NCBI RefSeq assembly: GCF_019977735.1
Contig: NZ_AP025018.1
Coordinates: 10,668,580 to 10,732,579, forward strand
Direction: 5' to 3'
DNA: 64,000 nt
DNA from: Calothrix sp. PCC 7716
GTDB lineage: Bacteria > Cyanobacteriota > Cyanobacteriia > Cyanobacteriales > Nostocaceae
Part shown: positions 34,157-44,211 of the stretch, piece by piece
How the letters are laid out: the number at the start of each line of letters is the position of its first letter
Position numbering within the stretch: position 1 is the first letter of the stretch
Translations under genes and position numbers: made by a program
The notes under the pieces: generated by a model
The model's input: only the letters and a program-made list of their open reading frames with translations
Told to the model about the DNA's origin: nothing
Databases searched by the model: none

Positions 34157-36085
34157 ATGAGTCTCGTTACATTACAATCAGTCAAAAAAGATTTTGGCAT
34201 TAAAGAAATCTTAAAAGAAGCTAGTTTTAGCGTTGATGCGAACGATAAAGTTGGTTTAATTGGTACAAATGGTTCGGGAAAATCAACGTTATTAAAAATG
34301 ATAGCTGGTATCGAGTCAATCGATGCTGGACAAATCATAACTAACTCCGGCGCCAAAGTAATATATTTACCGCAGCAACCCGACGTTGATGAAAGTCGTA
34401 CTGTTATTGAGCAGGTTTTTGCTGACAGTGGTGAGCAAATGACCTTAGTACGCGAGTATGAAGAAATCTCAGAAAAGTTAGCGCATTATCCAGAAGATAG
34501 TCAGTTGATGTCACGTTTATCGAGCGTTATGCAGCGAATGGACACAACAGGCGCCTGGGAATTAGAGACAAATGCTAAAATTATTCTCACCAAGTTAGGT
34601 ATCACTGACTTTAATGTAAAAGTAGGTACATTGTCTGGAGGTTATCGTAAGCGGATAGCATTAGCAACAGCTTTACTTGCCGAACCCGATTTACTATTGA
34701 TGGACGAGCCGACTAACCATTTAGATGCACTTTCGGTAGAATGGTTACAAAGTTATTTAAATAGATATCGTGGTGCCTTGTTATTAATTACTCACGATAG
34801 ATATTTTCTAGATAAAGTTACAAATCGAATTATTGAAATAGACCGAGGTGATATTTATACTTATTCAGGTAATTATTCGTATTACCTAGAAAAAAAAGCT
34901 GCTGCTGAAGACTCTTCTGCAAGTACACAACGTAAATTCCAAGGTGTATTACGACGCGAGTTAGAATGGTTAAAGCGTGGACCGAAAGCACGCAGTACGA
35001 AACAAAAAGCGCGTATTCAACGTATCGAAGCAATGCGCGAAACCGAATTTAAACAAGGACTTGGCAAAGTCGAAATTTCTACCGTTAGTAGACGCATCGG
35101 TAAAAAAGTTATTGAGTTAGAGCATGTTTCTAAAGCATATAACGAGCGAACACTAATCAAAGACTTTACCTACGAATTTAGTCCTGAAGACCGTATTGGT
35201 ATAATTGGTGGAAACGGCGCCGGCAAATCCACTTTAATGAATATTATTACAGGTAAGGTACAACCTGATTCAGGTAAGGTAGATATTGGCGCCACAATAC
35301 ATATAGGATATTTCGACCAACATTCCGATGACTTACTAGCAGCACTCAACGATTCGCAGCGTGTAATTGACTACATCAAAGAAGAAGGAGAGTTCATCAA
35401 AATATCTGATGGAACTCAAATAAGTGCTTCCCAGATGTTAGAACGATTCTTATTCCCAGGCAATCAACAATATGCACCAATAAGCAAACTATCAGGAGGA
35501 GAAAAACGGCGCCTATTTTTGCTGCGTATATTAATTAGCGCACCAAACGTATTAATACTAGACGAACCGACAAACGACTTAGACGTACAAACACTAGCAA
35601 TATTAGAAGAATACCTAGAAGACTTTACAGGAAGTGTAATAGTAGTATCTCACGACCGTTATTTTCTAGACCGCACCGTCGATACAATTTTTGCCCTAGA
35701 AGAAGGTGGAAATATTCGTCAATACCCAGGTAACTACTCTGTATACCTCGACTATAAAGCACAAGAGGAAGCACAACAAACATCGCAAGTCAAAGAAAAA
35801 CCTAAAAGCACCTCAGTAGAAACAAAAGAAGTAAAAACATCGGCGCCAGCAGAAACATCTAAAAAGCGTAGACTATCAACATGGGAAAAACGAGAATTTG
35901 ACGAACTCGAAGGAAAAATAGCAAAATTGGAAGCCGAAAAAGCCGAAACCGAAAAAGCAATGGGTAACGTACCATCAGGAAACTACACCCAAGTACAAAA
36001 ATTATACGACCAAGTAGAAGAAATCAAACGCGCAATTGACAAAGCCACAGAACGCTGGATGGAGCTAGCAGAAATCGAATCGTAG
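34157..36085 (+). CDS. ABC-F family ATPase (Uup/EttA type)
   Basis: About 642 residues from MSLVTLQSVKKDFGIK; the ATG at 34157 is chosen because the upstream 22 codons run through a repeat. Two ABC domains: Walker A GTNGSGKSTLLK and GGNGAGKSTLMN, signatures LSGGYRKRIA and LSGGEKRRLF, Walker B LLLMDEPTNHLD and VLILDEPTNDLD. Between them is the ABC-F linker. The C-terminal coiled coil (LEGKIAKLEAEKAETEKAM) is of the Uup type. No membrane domain; acts on ribosomes or DNA, not transport. The TAG stop begins a GTAGGTTGAG element. Confidence 0.93.
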   Translation: MSLVTLQSVKKDFGIKEILKEASFSVDANDKVGLIGTNGSGKSTLLKMIAGIESIDAGQIITNSGAKVIYLPQQPDVDESRTVIEQVFADSGEQMTLVREYEEISEKLAHYPEDSQLMSRLSSVMQRMDTTGAWELETNAKIILTKLGITDFNVKVGTLSGGYRKRIALATALLAEPDLLLMDEPTNHLDALSVEWLQSYLNRYRGALLLITHDRYFLDKVTNRIIEIDRGDIYTYSGNYSYYLEKKAAAEDSSASTQRKFQGVLRRELEWLKRGPKARSTKQKARIQRIEAMRETEFKQGLGKVEISTVSRRIGKKVIELEHVSKAYNERTLIKDFTYEFSPEDRIGIIGGNGAGKSTLMNIITGKVQPDSGKVDIGATIHIGYFDQHSDDLLAALNDSQRVIDYIKEEGEFIKISDGTQISASQMLERFLFPGNQQYAPISKLSGGEKRRLFLLRILISAPNVLILDEPTNDLDVQTLAILEEYLEDFTGSVIVVSHDRYFLDRTVDTIFALEEGGNIRQYPGNYSVYLDYKAQEEAQQTSQVKEKPKSTSVETKEVKTSAPAETSKKRRLSTWEKREFDELEGKIAKLEAEKAETEKAMGNVPSGNYTQVQKLYDQVEEIKRAIDKATERWMELAEIES

Positions 36086-36625
36086 GTTGAGTTCCGCTCT
36101 TCCACCAAACATTCGCGCAGAAAATACCAGTAAAACAGCCCCAGTAATTCAAATAAATACTGTATACAGATGTATAAAAATTAATTCTCCATATTGTGGA
36201 ATGGGCATCCTTGCCCGTTCCATTACAAGGGCGGGCAAGGATGCCCACCCCATAAGAAATGAGTGAATATTTTATTACTTGGAAGCCCCTAATTACTCGA
36301 CTGAAACAGTCTTGCTCCCAGGTTTTGGTAATTTGTCATTAAATTTAAGTAGTGTGTTTCCAAGTATTTAACAATTTCTCTTGATTCCTACTAATGGTTC
36401 ATCCATTTGGGTGAATACATTTGCCCTGGTTAGAATTTAATCTAAGTAATAGGGGTGAGAGCTAAGAACACTAGGGATGAGTAAATGTGAAAAGAGATTA
36501 ATGATTTGTGTTATGAGCAGCTAAATAAGGGATATTCATAATAGGGTTCTTTTATAATAAACCTGTACTCAGGCGCCTTTCGATTCGTTTCCCTAGTTCT
36601 TAGTCTCTAAGCTCTTTATATAGTA
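36082..36625. other. Spacer with two repeat elements upstream of the kinase pair
   Basis: Begins with a GTAGGTTGAGTTCCGC element that supplies the ABC-F stop. At 36195-36257 there is a double hairpin of the CTTGTGGA/GGCATCC family. From 36258 to 36625 the DNA is AT-rich and I see no gene or hairpin of note; it presumably carries the promoter of the histidine kinase. Confidence 0.55.
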
Positions 36626-38743
36626 ATGGTTCACAGAGTGAATGAAACTGCAAAAGTGCAAATGTACGCTCGCATTAATGGATTATCGTTACTAGAGAAA
36701 ATTACAGCTAGTTTGCCTGGGGTAATTTTCACATGTATTCAACGTCCTGATAACTCGAACGTAGTAAACTATATCAGTTCGGGTTGTCAAGAACTATTTG
36801 AATTAAAACCAGAAACTGTGCAAGCAAACTTTTTGGTTTTGCTTAATCTCATTCATCCAGAGGATGTTCAGACTTTTACAAAATCATTTTTAGTATCAAG
36901 CAATACTCTGTCTCCTTTGCATTGGGAAGGTCGAATTGTTACCGCAAGCAACTTTAATAAGTGGATACAAGTCACTTCTCACCCAAGCAAACAAGCAAAC
37001 GGGGATATTTATTGGGAAGGTTTGGTTATGGATATTACAACTCGCAAATTAGCGGAGGAAAATTTGCGCGTCAGTGAAGGACGATATAAAGCGATTTTAA
37101 ATGCTATTCCTGATTTGATTTTTAGAATAAATGCCAATGGTGAGTATATAGACTTTAAAGGAGAAGGGGCAAACATTACCATTCCCCGTGAGCAAATTAT
37201 TGGTAAAAACCTATGGGATTTATTACCACAGGATGTTGCTAACAGTAGTTATGCTGCAATTCATAAAGCTTTAGCATCAAGAAGCGTACAAACTTGTGAG
37301 TACAAATTGCTTACACCGATAGGTTTACGCGATTATGAAGCACGCTTAGTAGTTAGTGGACACGAAGAAATTTTAGCAATTGTTAGGGATATAACCGAAC
37401 GTAAGCAAGCAGAAACGCACTTACATATGAGTGTATCGCGTAATCGCCTGCTAGCAGAAACCTTGGGAAGAATTCGCAAGTCCCTTCATCTTGATGAAAT
37501 TTTACAAACGACTGTCACCGAGGTGCGAAAATTTCTTCAAGCTGACCGAGTGTTTATTGCGTTGCATGAAAATAAAAATGGAAATAAAAATGAAAATAAC
37601 GCACAGTGTAAAGTTTTAGCTGAGTCAGTAAATCCGTGTTATCCAGCGGTATTAGATTGGAAAGACGATAATTCTGATGAGTGTTTATTTAACGAGTTAA
37701 AAACTTCATTATTAATAAATAACGTTCGCGTTGTCGAAGATATTACAAAAATCGAAGCATCTGCGAGTTTGAAAGCATTATATCAGGCATTTCATACCCA
37801 GGCAACTTTGGCTGTGCCAGTTATTCTGGGAGATGAATTATTTGGGGTATTAATTGCAAATCAATGTTCCAGTCCTCGTTATTGGCAACCAGTAGAAATC
37901 GATTTACTTCAGCAAATATCTGAACAGTTAGCAATTGCTATCCAACAAGCCAAACTTTATCAAGAACTTGCACAGCTTAACTATAACCTAGAAGGGCAAG
38001 TTGAGGAGAGAACTGTTCAATTACAGCAAAAAGTACAGGAAATTCAAGAGCTAAGTCGTATCAAAGATGTTGTATTAGATACAGTGTCTCATGATTTACG
38101 TACTTCTGTAATGGGCAACTTAATGGTACTTAATAACTTGCTTTCTTCAGATAGAGAAATTCCTAATTCTATAATTGAACGCATGATTCAAGGTAATGAA
38201 CGACAGCTAGGAATGATTAATTCTTTATTGGAAATCAATTCTAGTGATGCAAAAGATATGATAATGCATCAAGAGATAGTAAATTTTACTACATTGATTG
38301 AAGCAATACTTCAAGACTCTACGTCATTACTGACTCGTTATCAAGCACAATTAAGTACACACTTAAAAAACTTAGACCGTAAAAATGCTATTTTTGTTAA
38401 AGCTGACCAAGAATTATTACGTAAAGTATTTGTATCTTTATTAACTTATAGCTGCCAAAATAATCCACCCGGACTAAATTTTAGTATAAAAGCTAAGATG
38501 GATGGAGATAAAATTCGATGCATAATTCAAGACTCGGGGGTGGGGATGAATAAATCGGAATGCGATAGCTTTTTTGATTTACACGTGCGTGACCCCCAAA
38601 ACCGTTTATCAACGAGTCTGTGTTTGAAACTATATATGTGTCGGCAAATTATTAAAGCACACGGTGGTGATATTGGTGTAAATTCTAATCGCAAGCAAGG
38701 ATTAACTTATTGGTTCACATTACCTATTGAACATAATGGTTGA
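36626..38743 (+). CDS. PAS-PAS-GAF histidine kinase with degraded catalytic domain
   Basis: 705 residues, soluble. Two PAS domains (residues ~25-145 and ~155-260), one GAF (~285-450), a coiled coil, then the dimerisation helix with H box VSHDLRTSVMG. The ATPase domain has a normal G1 box (QDSGVGM) but the N box reads TYSCQNNPPG where the partner gene has ANAVKHNPPG, so the Mg-binding Asn is Tyr. The G2 box is also lost (STSLCLKLYM versus LSLGLGLYL). It may be a pseudokinase that acts as sensor subunit or phosphatase. It overlaps the next kinase by 8 bp. Confidence 0.88.
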   Translation: MVHRVNETAKVQMYARINGLSLLEKITASLPGVIFTCIQRPDNSNVVNYISSGCQELFELKPETVQANFLVLLNLIHPEDVQTFTKSFLVSSNTLSPLHWEGRIVTASNFNKWIQVTSHPSKQANGDIYWEGLVMDITTRKLAEENLRVSEGRYKAILNAIPDLIFRINANGEYIDFKGEGANITIPREQIIGKNLWDLLPQDVANSSYAAIHKALASRSVQTCEYKLLTPIGLRDYEARLVVSGHEEILAIVRDITERKQAETHLHMSVSRNRLLAETLGRIRKSLHLDEILQTTVTEVRKFLQADRVFIALHENKNGNKNENNAQCKVLAESVNPCYPAVLDWKDDNSDECLFNELKTSLLINNVRVVEDITKIEASASLKALYQAFHTQATLAVPVILGDELFGVLIANQCSSPRYWQPVEIDLLQQISEQLAIAIQQAKLYQELAQLNYNLEGQVEERTVQLQQKVQEIQELSRIKDVVLDTVSHDLRTSVMGNLMVLNNLLSSDREIPNSIIERMIQGNERQLGMINSLLEINSSDAKDMIMHQEIVNFTTLIEAILQDSTSLLTRYQAQLSTHLKNLDRKNAIFVKADQELLRKVFVSLLTYSCQNNPPGLNFSIKAKMDGDKIRCIIQDSGVGMNKSECDSFFDLHVRDPQNRLSTSLCLKLYMCRQIIKAHGGDIGVNSNRKQGLTYWFTLPIEHNG

Positions 38744-40925
38744 CGTACTTAGAACCGTACAACGGAGATGGAGACAAGCTGTTTCTACATACATTCTACC
38801 CAAAACCGATATTTTAACTGTTAAATATGAAACTTGGCGCCGTCACTTTTTGTGGCAGCGTCTACAGTTATGGTTATGGTTAGCACTTTTTTGTGTTCTA
38901 AGTTTTGTGATTCGTGACATTTACAACTTCTTTTTTCCTTTAAAAGAACTTGCTAATCTTCCACAACAATTAATGCGTCATGCATTGCTTGTAGACGGCG
39001 CCATGTTATCAAGTATCAGTATATCATTACTAGTACATCGAACCTCATTTGGGCGCCGTCATCCAGGAGCATTATTTCTGGCATCATCTTGGTCAATAAG
39101 TCTTGGGCAACAAATATTTAGTACTCTCAAAGGGTTTGCAATACCTGATATTGTCACTTGGTCACTGCTGTTTCTGGGTCAAGCAGCATTTATGCCAGTA
39201 CGCTGGAGACTGCATCTTGTTTCCCAAGTCGTATTATTAATTTATTACTTCGGTGTAAATTTGAGTCTCGGTTTCAAACTTCCAAAACCAGCACTAGGTC
39301 AAGAGTCGATATATAGTGTGACGCTACTTTTATATATATTTTGGTTCTGTGCTATATGTAACTTTAGCGTTTATTTATACGACAGACTACAATCGCGTGA
39401 ATTTAACGCACGTAAACAGCTTGAGAAAACCAATAATAAACTAAAAATAGCCGAAAATAAATACCGCAGTATCTTTGAGAACGCAGTCGAGGGTATTTTC
39501 CAAAGTACAGTTGATGGACGCTACATCACCGTCAACCCTGCACTTGCCCAAATTTTAGGCTTTTCAACCCCCGAACAAGTTATTGATTATTATACCGATA
39601 TTGGTAAACAGCTTTACGTAAACCCAAATCGACGTACAGAATTTATTCATTTAGTAGAGAAGCATGGTAACGTCTCTGAGTTTGAATCTCAAATTTACCG
39701 ACATCATAATTCTTCAAATAACATTGTTTGGATTTCCGAAAAAGCATATGCCGTTCGCGACTCCCTAGGTAATATACTATATTACGAAGGAATTATAGAA
39801 GATATAACCAAACGCAAACGCGCAGAAGAAGCACTCCAAGAACAATTTGACTTTTTACAAGTTCTTATCGACACAATTCCGGCGCCTGTATATTATCAAA
39901 ATGCAATCGGACTATATGTAGGATGCAACAAATCTTTTGAAACATCAATAGGTTTAAGTCGAGCAAGCATTATTGGTAAAAAAGTGTATGAAATTGCACC
40001 CAAAGAACTCGCAGAAGAATATTATCAAGCAGATATTAAGCTACTATCCAAGCGTGGAGTCCAAACTTATGAAAGTTCGATAATCTATGCTGATAACAAA
40101 AAGCACAGTGTAATATTTTACAAAGCAACATATGATAAAGCAGATGGCGCCTTGGGTGGTATAGTAGGAGTAATATTAGATATTAGCGAAAGAAAACGCA
40201 CCGAAGAAGCACTACGAGTATTCATTCACGCAGTTTCCCACGACTTACGCAACCCAGTATTAGGAACTTTGATGGTACTGAGAAATTTACTAGGGGATAA
40301 ACAAGAATCATCGTCGGTTACAGTTCCTCGTGCAATAATTGAAAGAATGCAGCAAAGTAATGAACGTCAGTTGAACTTAATCAACTCATTAATGGAAGCA
40401 CATATAAGTGAAGTCCAAGGTATAGCAATACAATTACAACCTATACATTTAAACAAAGTCGTAGAAGATGCAGTTGCCGACTTACAACCAATGCTTACAG
40501 AAAATGAAGCAACGCTTATCAACTTAATTCAATCTGACTTACCCCAAGTTAACTCAGATGCAACACAACTATGGCGAGTCTTCTCTAATATAATCGCCAA
40601 CGCCGTCAAACATAACCCTCCCGGTTTGAATATAATACTCAACGCCACTATTAAAGACAACAATAATAAAATATTTTGCACAGTTTCCGATAACGGAGTT
40701 GGGTTAACGCAACAGCAAAGCGAACATCTATTTGACTTATATTTTCGCGGTACCAACGCGCGTAACTCACTTTCATTAGGACTGGGATTATACTTGTGCA
40801 AACAAATTATTGAAGCACATGGTGGTGAAATAGGTGTTAATAGTACTCCAAATGCAGGCGCCACTTTTTGGTTCACATTACCAGTATTTGACTCTCCCCT
40901 GGCTAAAGCCGAGGGGATTCACTAA
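38736..40925 (+). CDS. Membrane PAS-PAS histidine kinase, intact
   Basis: About 729 residues from MVDVLRTVQRRW. Six or more hydrophobic segments form an N-terminal membrane sensor (residues ~45-225), then two PAS domains (~240-370 and ~375-500), H box VSHDLRNPVLG, N box IIANAVKHNPPG, G1 SDNGVGL and G2 LSLGLGLYLC. No receiver domain. The H-box region is strikingly similar to that of the upstream kinase (LGTLMVLRNLL/MGNLMVLNNLL), so the two come from one duplication and may form heterodimers. No response regulator is adjacent. Confidence 0.9.
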   Translation: MVDVLRTVQRRWRQAVSTYILPKTDILTVKYETWRRHFLWQRLQLWLWLALFCVLSFVIRDIYNFFFPLKELANLPQQLMRHALLVDGAMLSSISISLLVHRTSFGRRHPGALFLASSWSISLGQQIFSTLKGFAIPDIVTWSLLFLGQAAFMPVRWRLHLVSQVVLLIYYFGVNLSLGFKLPKPALGQESIYSVTLLLYIFWFCAICNFSVYLYDRLQSREFNARKQLEKTNNKLKIAENKYRSIFENAVEGIFQSTVDGRYITVNPALAQILGFSTPEQVIDYYTDIGKQLYVNPNRRTEFIHLVEKHGNVSEFESQIYRHHNSSNNIVWISEKAYAVRDSLGNILYYEGIIEDITKRKRAEEALQEQFDFLQVLIDTIPAPVYYQNAIGLYVGCNKSFETSIGLSRASIIGKKVYEIAPKELAEEYYQADIKLLSKRGVQTYESSIIYADNKKHSVIFYKATYDKADGALGGIVGVILDISERKRTEEALRVFIHAVSHDLRNPVLGTLMVLRNLLGDKQESSSVTVPRAIIERMQQSNERQLNLINSLMEAHISEVQGIAIQLQPIHLNKVVEDAVADLQPMLTENEATLINLIQSDLPQVNSDATQLWRVFSNIIANAVKHNPPGLNIILNATIKDNNNKIFCTVSDNGVGLTQQQSEHLFDLYFRGTNARNSLSLGLGLYLCKQIIEAHGGEIGVNSTPNAGATFWFTLPVFDSPLAKAEGIH

Positions 40926-41294
40926 GAAGTTCTGCCGTATTTCTTAGTTATCCGATTGTCGGGCGAGTGATACACAGTTGTGTCAAAAAGACTCAATTGC
41001 ATTCCACTCACCCCAAAGGCATGGTTCCTGGACACAACTCCATCGGTTGTTCTCTTCACAGGCGTGACTTTCCCGCAGTCCGCAGGTAGGGTTTTCTTAC
41101 AAACTTTGGCGGGACGGAGACCGACACCCTGCGGGTTCGCCAGTTTGCCACGCACGGAAACCGAGACGTGGCAACTGGACTCACCGCCAAGTTTGCGCTT
41201 TTTTACTTTTTTGGGGAAAACCAATCCCGATTTTAAAGCAATTGTTCTGCTCGCTTTCGTGTCAGCATGGTCGGTATGACCGCAATTAGTACAC
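40922..41294 (-). pseudogene. IS605-type TnpB, C-terminal fragment
   Basis: Minus-strand frame: CTNCGHTDHADTKASRTIAL, the second half of the TnpB zinc finger, followed by the long basic tail (VKKRKLGGESSCH) ending at 40922. The gene is interrupted at 41294 by the Tn554-like element; the missing codons resume at 45235. TnpB is the RNA-guided nuclease of IS200/IS605 elements. No RuvC residues remain in the window, so it is dead. Confidence 0.8.
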
Positions 41295-41409
41295 ATTATG
41301 TGAGATAGACAAATCTTATTATATAACAACAACAACAAAAACTATTGACAGGATTTGTATCCTTGTGTAGTATGTTATGTAGTATAAGTCTACAGAGCCT
41401 ACAAAGCTC

Positions 41410-42498
41410 ATGAAAGTACAAAGAATAAAACTCCCTAGCAACGGGAAGAATACCTGGATTTTGATAGATGATAACTATTTACCTATCAACCCAGTTAATA
41501 ACTATTTGCGCCACCTAGAAAGCATTGAAAAATCGCCAAATACAGTCTCAAACTACGCTTACCATCTCAAGCTGTTATGGGAATTTATACAAGATTCTAA
41601 GTTTGATTGGAGGGAAATCAATCAATCGTATCTAGCCAATTTTATACTTTGGCTACGTAGTCCTAATCCTAGAATTATTTCTATACAGCAGCAAGAAGCG
41701 AAAAGGACAGAAAGGACTATCAACACAATCCTATCAGCTGTGTACAATTTTTACGAGTTTCATAAACGTAATGGGACAGTAAATTCAGTAGATGCTTATC
41801 GGTACATTAATCCTGCAAATCGCAAGTACAAACCTTTGCTGTATGAAATGTCTAAAAACAAAGCAGTTAGAACAAAACTGCTGAAACTAAAAGAGCCAAA
41901 AGTTTTCCCAGGAATTTTAAATTTAGAACAGATTAAACAACTTGTCGATTGTTGTCACTCTCAAAGAGATAAGTTTTTAGTTATGCTTCTTTATGAAACA
42001 GGCATGAGAATAGGAGAAGCGTTAGGACTACGACACGAAGATATTAATTCAGTCGCGGGTAAAAATGAAATTCGTATTGTCACGAGAAATAATAACTTTA
42101 ACAATGCCAGAGGTAAGTCAAGAAATGAAAGAATTTTACAAGTACCTGGCTCTTTAATGAAGCTTTATAGCAGCTACATAATTAACGAATATCCTGATGT
42201 TGACTCAGATTATGTATTTGTCAATATTTGGAAAAGTGAAGCCGGAAGCCCAATGCAATATTCGACTGTAACTGGTTTATTTAAAAAACTAAAAAAACAA
42301 ACAGGAATAAAAATAAATGCTCACCTTTTTCGTCATACTCATGCATCTGAGTTAATCAAATCAGGAATAGATATGGCTTATGTACAGAAACGTTTAGGTC
42401 ATAGTAGTATCCAAACAACAATTAATACTTATGTTCATCTTAATGATGATGACATGAGAGAAGCTTACGAAAAATATTTAGTATCCAAGGATAAATAG
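41410..42498 (+). CDS. Tyrosine recombinase, Tn554 TnpA-like
   Basis: 362 residues, the length of Tn554 TnpA. N-terminal SAM-like DNA-binding domain (residues ~25-130), then catalytic domain with RIGEALGLRHEDI (Arg I), HLFRHTHASEL (HxxR), GHSSIQTTINTYVH (His and Tyr nucleophile). The stop codon is followed directly by the ATG of the next recombinase. Confidence 0.92.
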   Translation: MKVQRIKLPSNGKNTWILIDDNYLPINPVNNYLRHLESIEKSPNTVSNYAYHLKLLWEFIQDSKFDWREINQSYLANFILWLRSPNPRIISIQQQEAKRTERTINTILSAVYNFYEFHKRNGTVNSVDAYRYINPANRKYKPLLYEMSKNKAVRTKLLKLKEPKVFPGILNLEQIKQLVDCCHSQRDKFLVMLLYETGMRIGEALGLRHEDINSVAGKNEIRIVTRNNNFNNARGKSRNERILQVPGSLMKLYSSYIINEYPDVDSDYVFVNIWKSEAGSPMQYSTVTGLFKKLKKQTGIKINAHLFRHTHASELIKSGIDMAYVQKRLGHSSIQTTINTYVHLNDDDMREAYEKYLVSKDK

Positions 42499-44211
42499 AT
42501 GTTGCAACAAAACAAGAACAATAAAAATTACAATAACGAGCAAGAGTTAAAGTGCCCCAAATGTGGAAGCAGTCATCTTAAAAAAGCAGGAAAGAGTCGA
42601 GATACAGGAGAGCAGATGTACAAGTGTAAAAGCTGCCAAACAAATTTTAATAAAAATCCCAAAAGAATATCAAACAGTTATATCTCATTCGATGGTCTTT
42701 CTGTGTCAGAAATGTTTAATTTAGATATTTGGAATGTCACAGTTTTTGGTCTAGAACCTGACATTGCTTGCTCCAAGCGCTTGCTAAATTTTTCAGATAT
42801 TGAACTATACTGGCTGAAGATAGCTGTTAAATATTGGATTCAATATAGAATTGGTGTTGGTGATGCAACTTCTACTATTTTTAACAGATTATATGACCTC
42901 AAATATTTTTACAGATTCCTGAAACTAAAATATGGTTCATTACAAGAGTCGGAAATTAATCGTGATTTAGTTGTCAACTATTTAGTATATTTAAGGGAAA
43001 AAATAAAAAGTCCTAGCACAAGGAATGGACGACTCGGTTGTTTAAAACTATTTCTAGAGAATTGCGCTAGATTTGATTGGGCTAATATTTATAAAGAGCC
43101 TTTAGTATATCCTGAAGATTTTGCTAAACGAATCAAGTCACTACCAAAATTTATTCCGCCTGACGTGATCAAACAAATTGACGATAACATAATGGCACTT
43201 CCAGAACCTGTTGCTCTAATGGTAAAAGTTTTGCGACAAACGGGAATAAGGTTATCAGAACTATGTTATCTTAATTTTGACTGTATTCGTCAAGATAGCA
43301 CAGGAACATGGTGGCTAAATATTTACCAATTTAAGATGAAGAAGCAACTTGCTATTCCAGTAGCCAGAGAATTAGCTTCGGATATTCAAAAACAGCAAGA
43401 GTATATCAGAAAAGAGCTAGGAAAAGACTTTGATTATTTATTTTGTTTAACCAAAAGTTATTCGTGGTTTGAAGATTATACTTATAAAAGAACTTCAGCA
43501 ACAACTAGAAAAATTCCTTATAGAGAACTTCAACACTTTATTCCTATACCTAAACGAATGAGGCAAAAAGTTCTCAGAGGTTATTTAAGTCAATTAGCTA
43601 ATGAAAAAGAAATTAGAGGTTCTTCAGGAGAGATTTATCCTATTCATAGATGTCACAGTTTTCGACATACACATGGAACTGAGTTAATTAATGCTGGAGT
43701 TCCTCAACATATAGTGCAGAAGCGTCTTGGTCACGAGTCACCAGAAATGACAATGTGCTATGCCCATATTCATGACGAAACAATGAAGCATGAGATGAAT
43801 AAATTTTGGGATGGTAGAGTAGTCAATATTAAAGGTGAAATAATTATATCTGAAAATCCAGATTTAGATACAACTGAGATGCAATGGATTAAGAAAAACA
43901 TGAAAGCTCAAACTTTGGCAGACGGTTTTTGTGCTTTACCTATTACCCAAAATTGTCCAGTCCAAGGAAGTCCATGTTTAGCTTGTCAACACTTTCGTAC
44001 AACAAGAGAACATTTAGAAACTCACAAAAAACATTTAGAGTCAACTGTCAAGCTAATTGAAAATGCTAGAGACAAACAGTGGGAACGACAAGTAGAAAAT
44101 AATCTTCCCATTGTTGAAAACCTAAACAATATAATCCGTGGTCTCTCACAAAAAGATGTAGTTTACGGTCACGAGAGTTATCCAAAATTAGGAGATGAAA
44201 CTAATGGCTAA
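42499..44211 (+). CDS. Tyrosine recombinase with zinc ribbon, Tn554 TnpB-like
   Basis: 570 residues. An N-terminal zinc ribbon (CPKCGSSHLKKAGKS ... YKCKSCQTNF) is an addition also seen in IS1-type InsA proteins. Then a core-binding domain and catalytic domain: RLSELCYLNFDCI, HSFRHTHGTEL, GHESPEMTMCYAHIH. The C-terminus has a Cys pair region (NCPVQGSPCLACQHFRTT) typical of Tn554 TnpB. Start abuts the previous stop. Overlaps the third gene by 8 bp. Confidence 0.92.
   Translation: MLQQNKNNKNYNNEQELKCPKCGSSHLKKAGKSRDTGEQMYKCKSCQTNFNKNPKRISNSYISFDGLSVSEMFNLDIWNVTVFGLEPDIACSKRLLNFSDIELYWLKIAVKYWIQYRIGVGDATSTIFNRLYDLKYFYRFLKLKYGSLQESEINRDLVVNYLVYLREKIKSPSTRNGRLGCLKLFLENCARFDWANIYKEPLVYPEDFAKRIKSLPKFIPPDVIKQIDDNIMALPEPVALMVKVLRQTGIRLSELCYLNFDCIRQDSTGTWWLNIYQFKMKKQLAIPVARELASDIQKQQEYIRKELGKDFDYLFCLTKSYSWFEDYTYKRTSATTRKIPYRELQHFIPIPKRMRQKVLRGYLSQLANEKEIRGSSGEIYPIHRCHSFRHTHGTELINAGVPQHIVQKRLGHESPEMTMCYAHIHDETMKHEMNKFWDGRVVNIKGEIIISENPDLDTTEMQWIKKNMKAQTLADGFCALPITQNCPVQGSPCLACQHFRTTREHLETHKKHLESTVKLIENARDKQWERQVENNLPIVENLNNIIRGLSQKDVVYGHESYPKLGDETNG

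Noticed and set aside
40980-41279. Plus-strand 99-codon frame
   Set aside because: Shadow of the tnpB fragment on the minus strand, which shows the clear zinc-finger motif.
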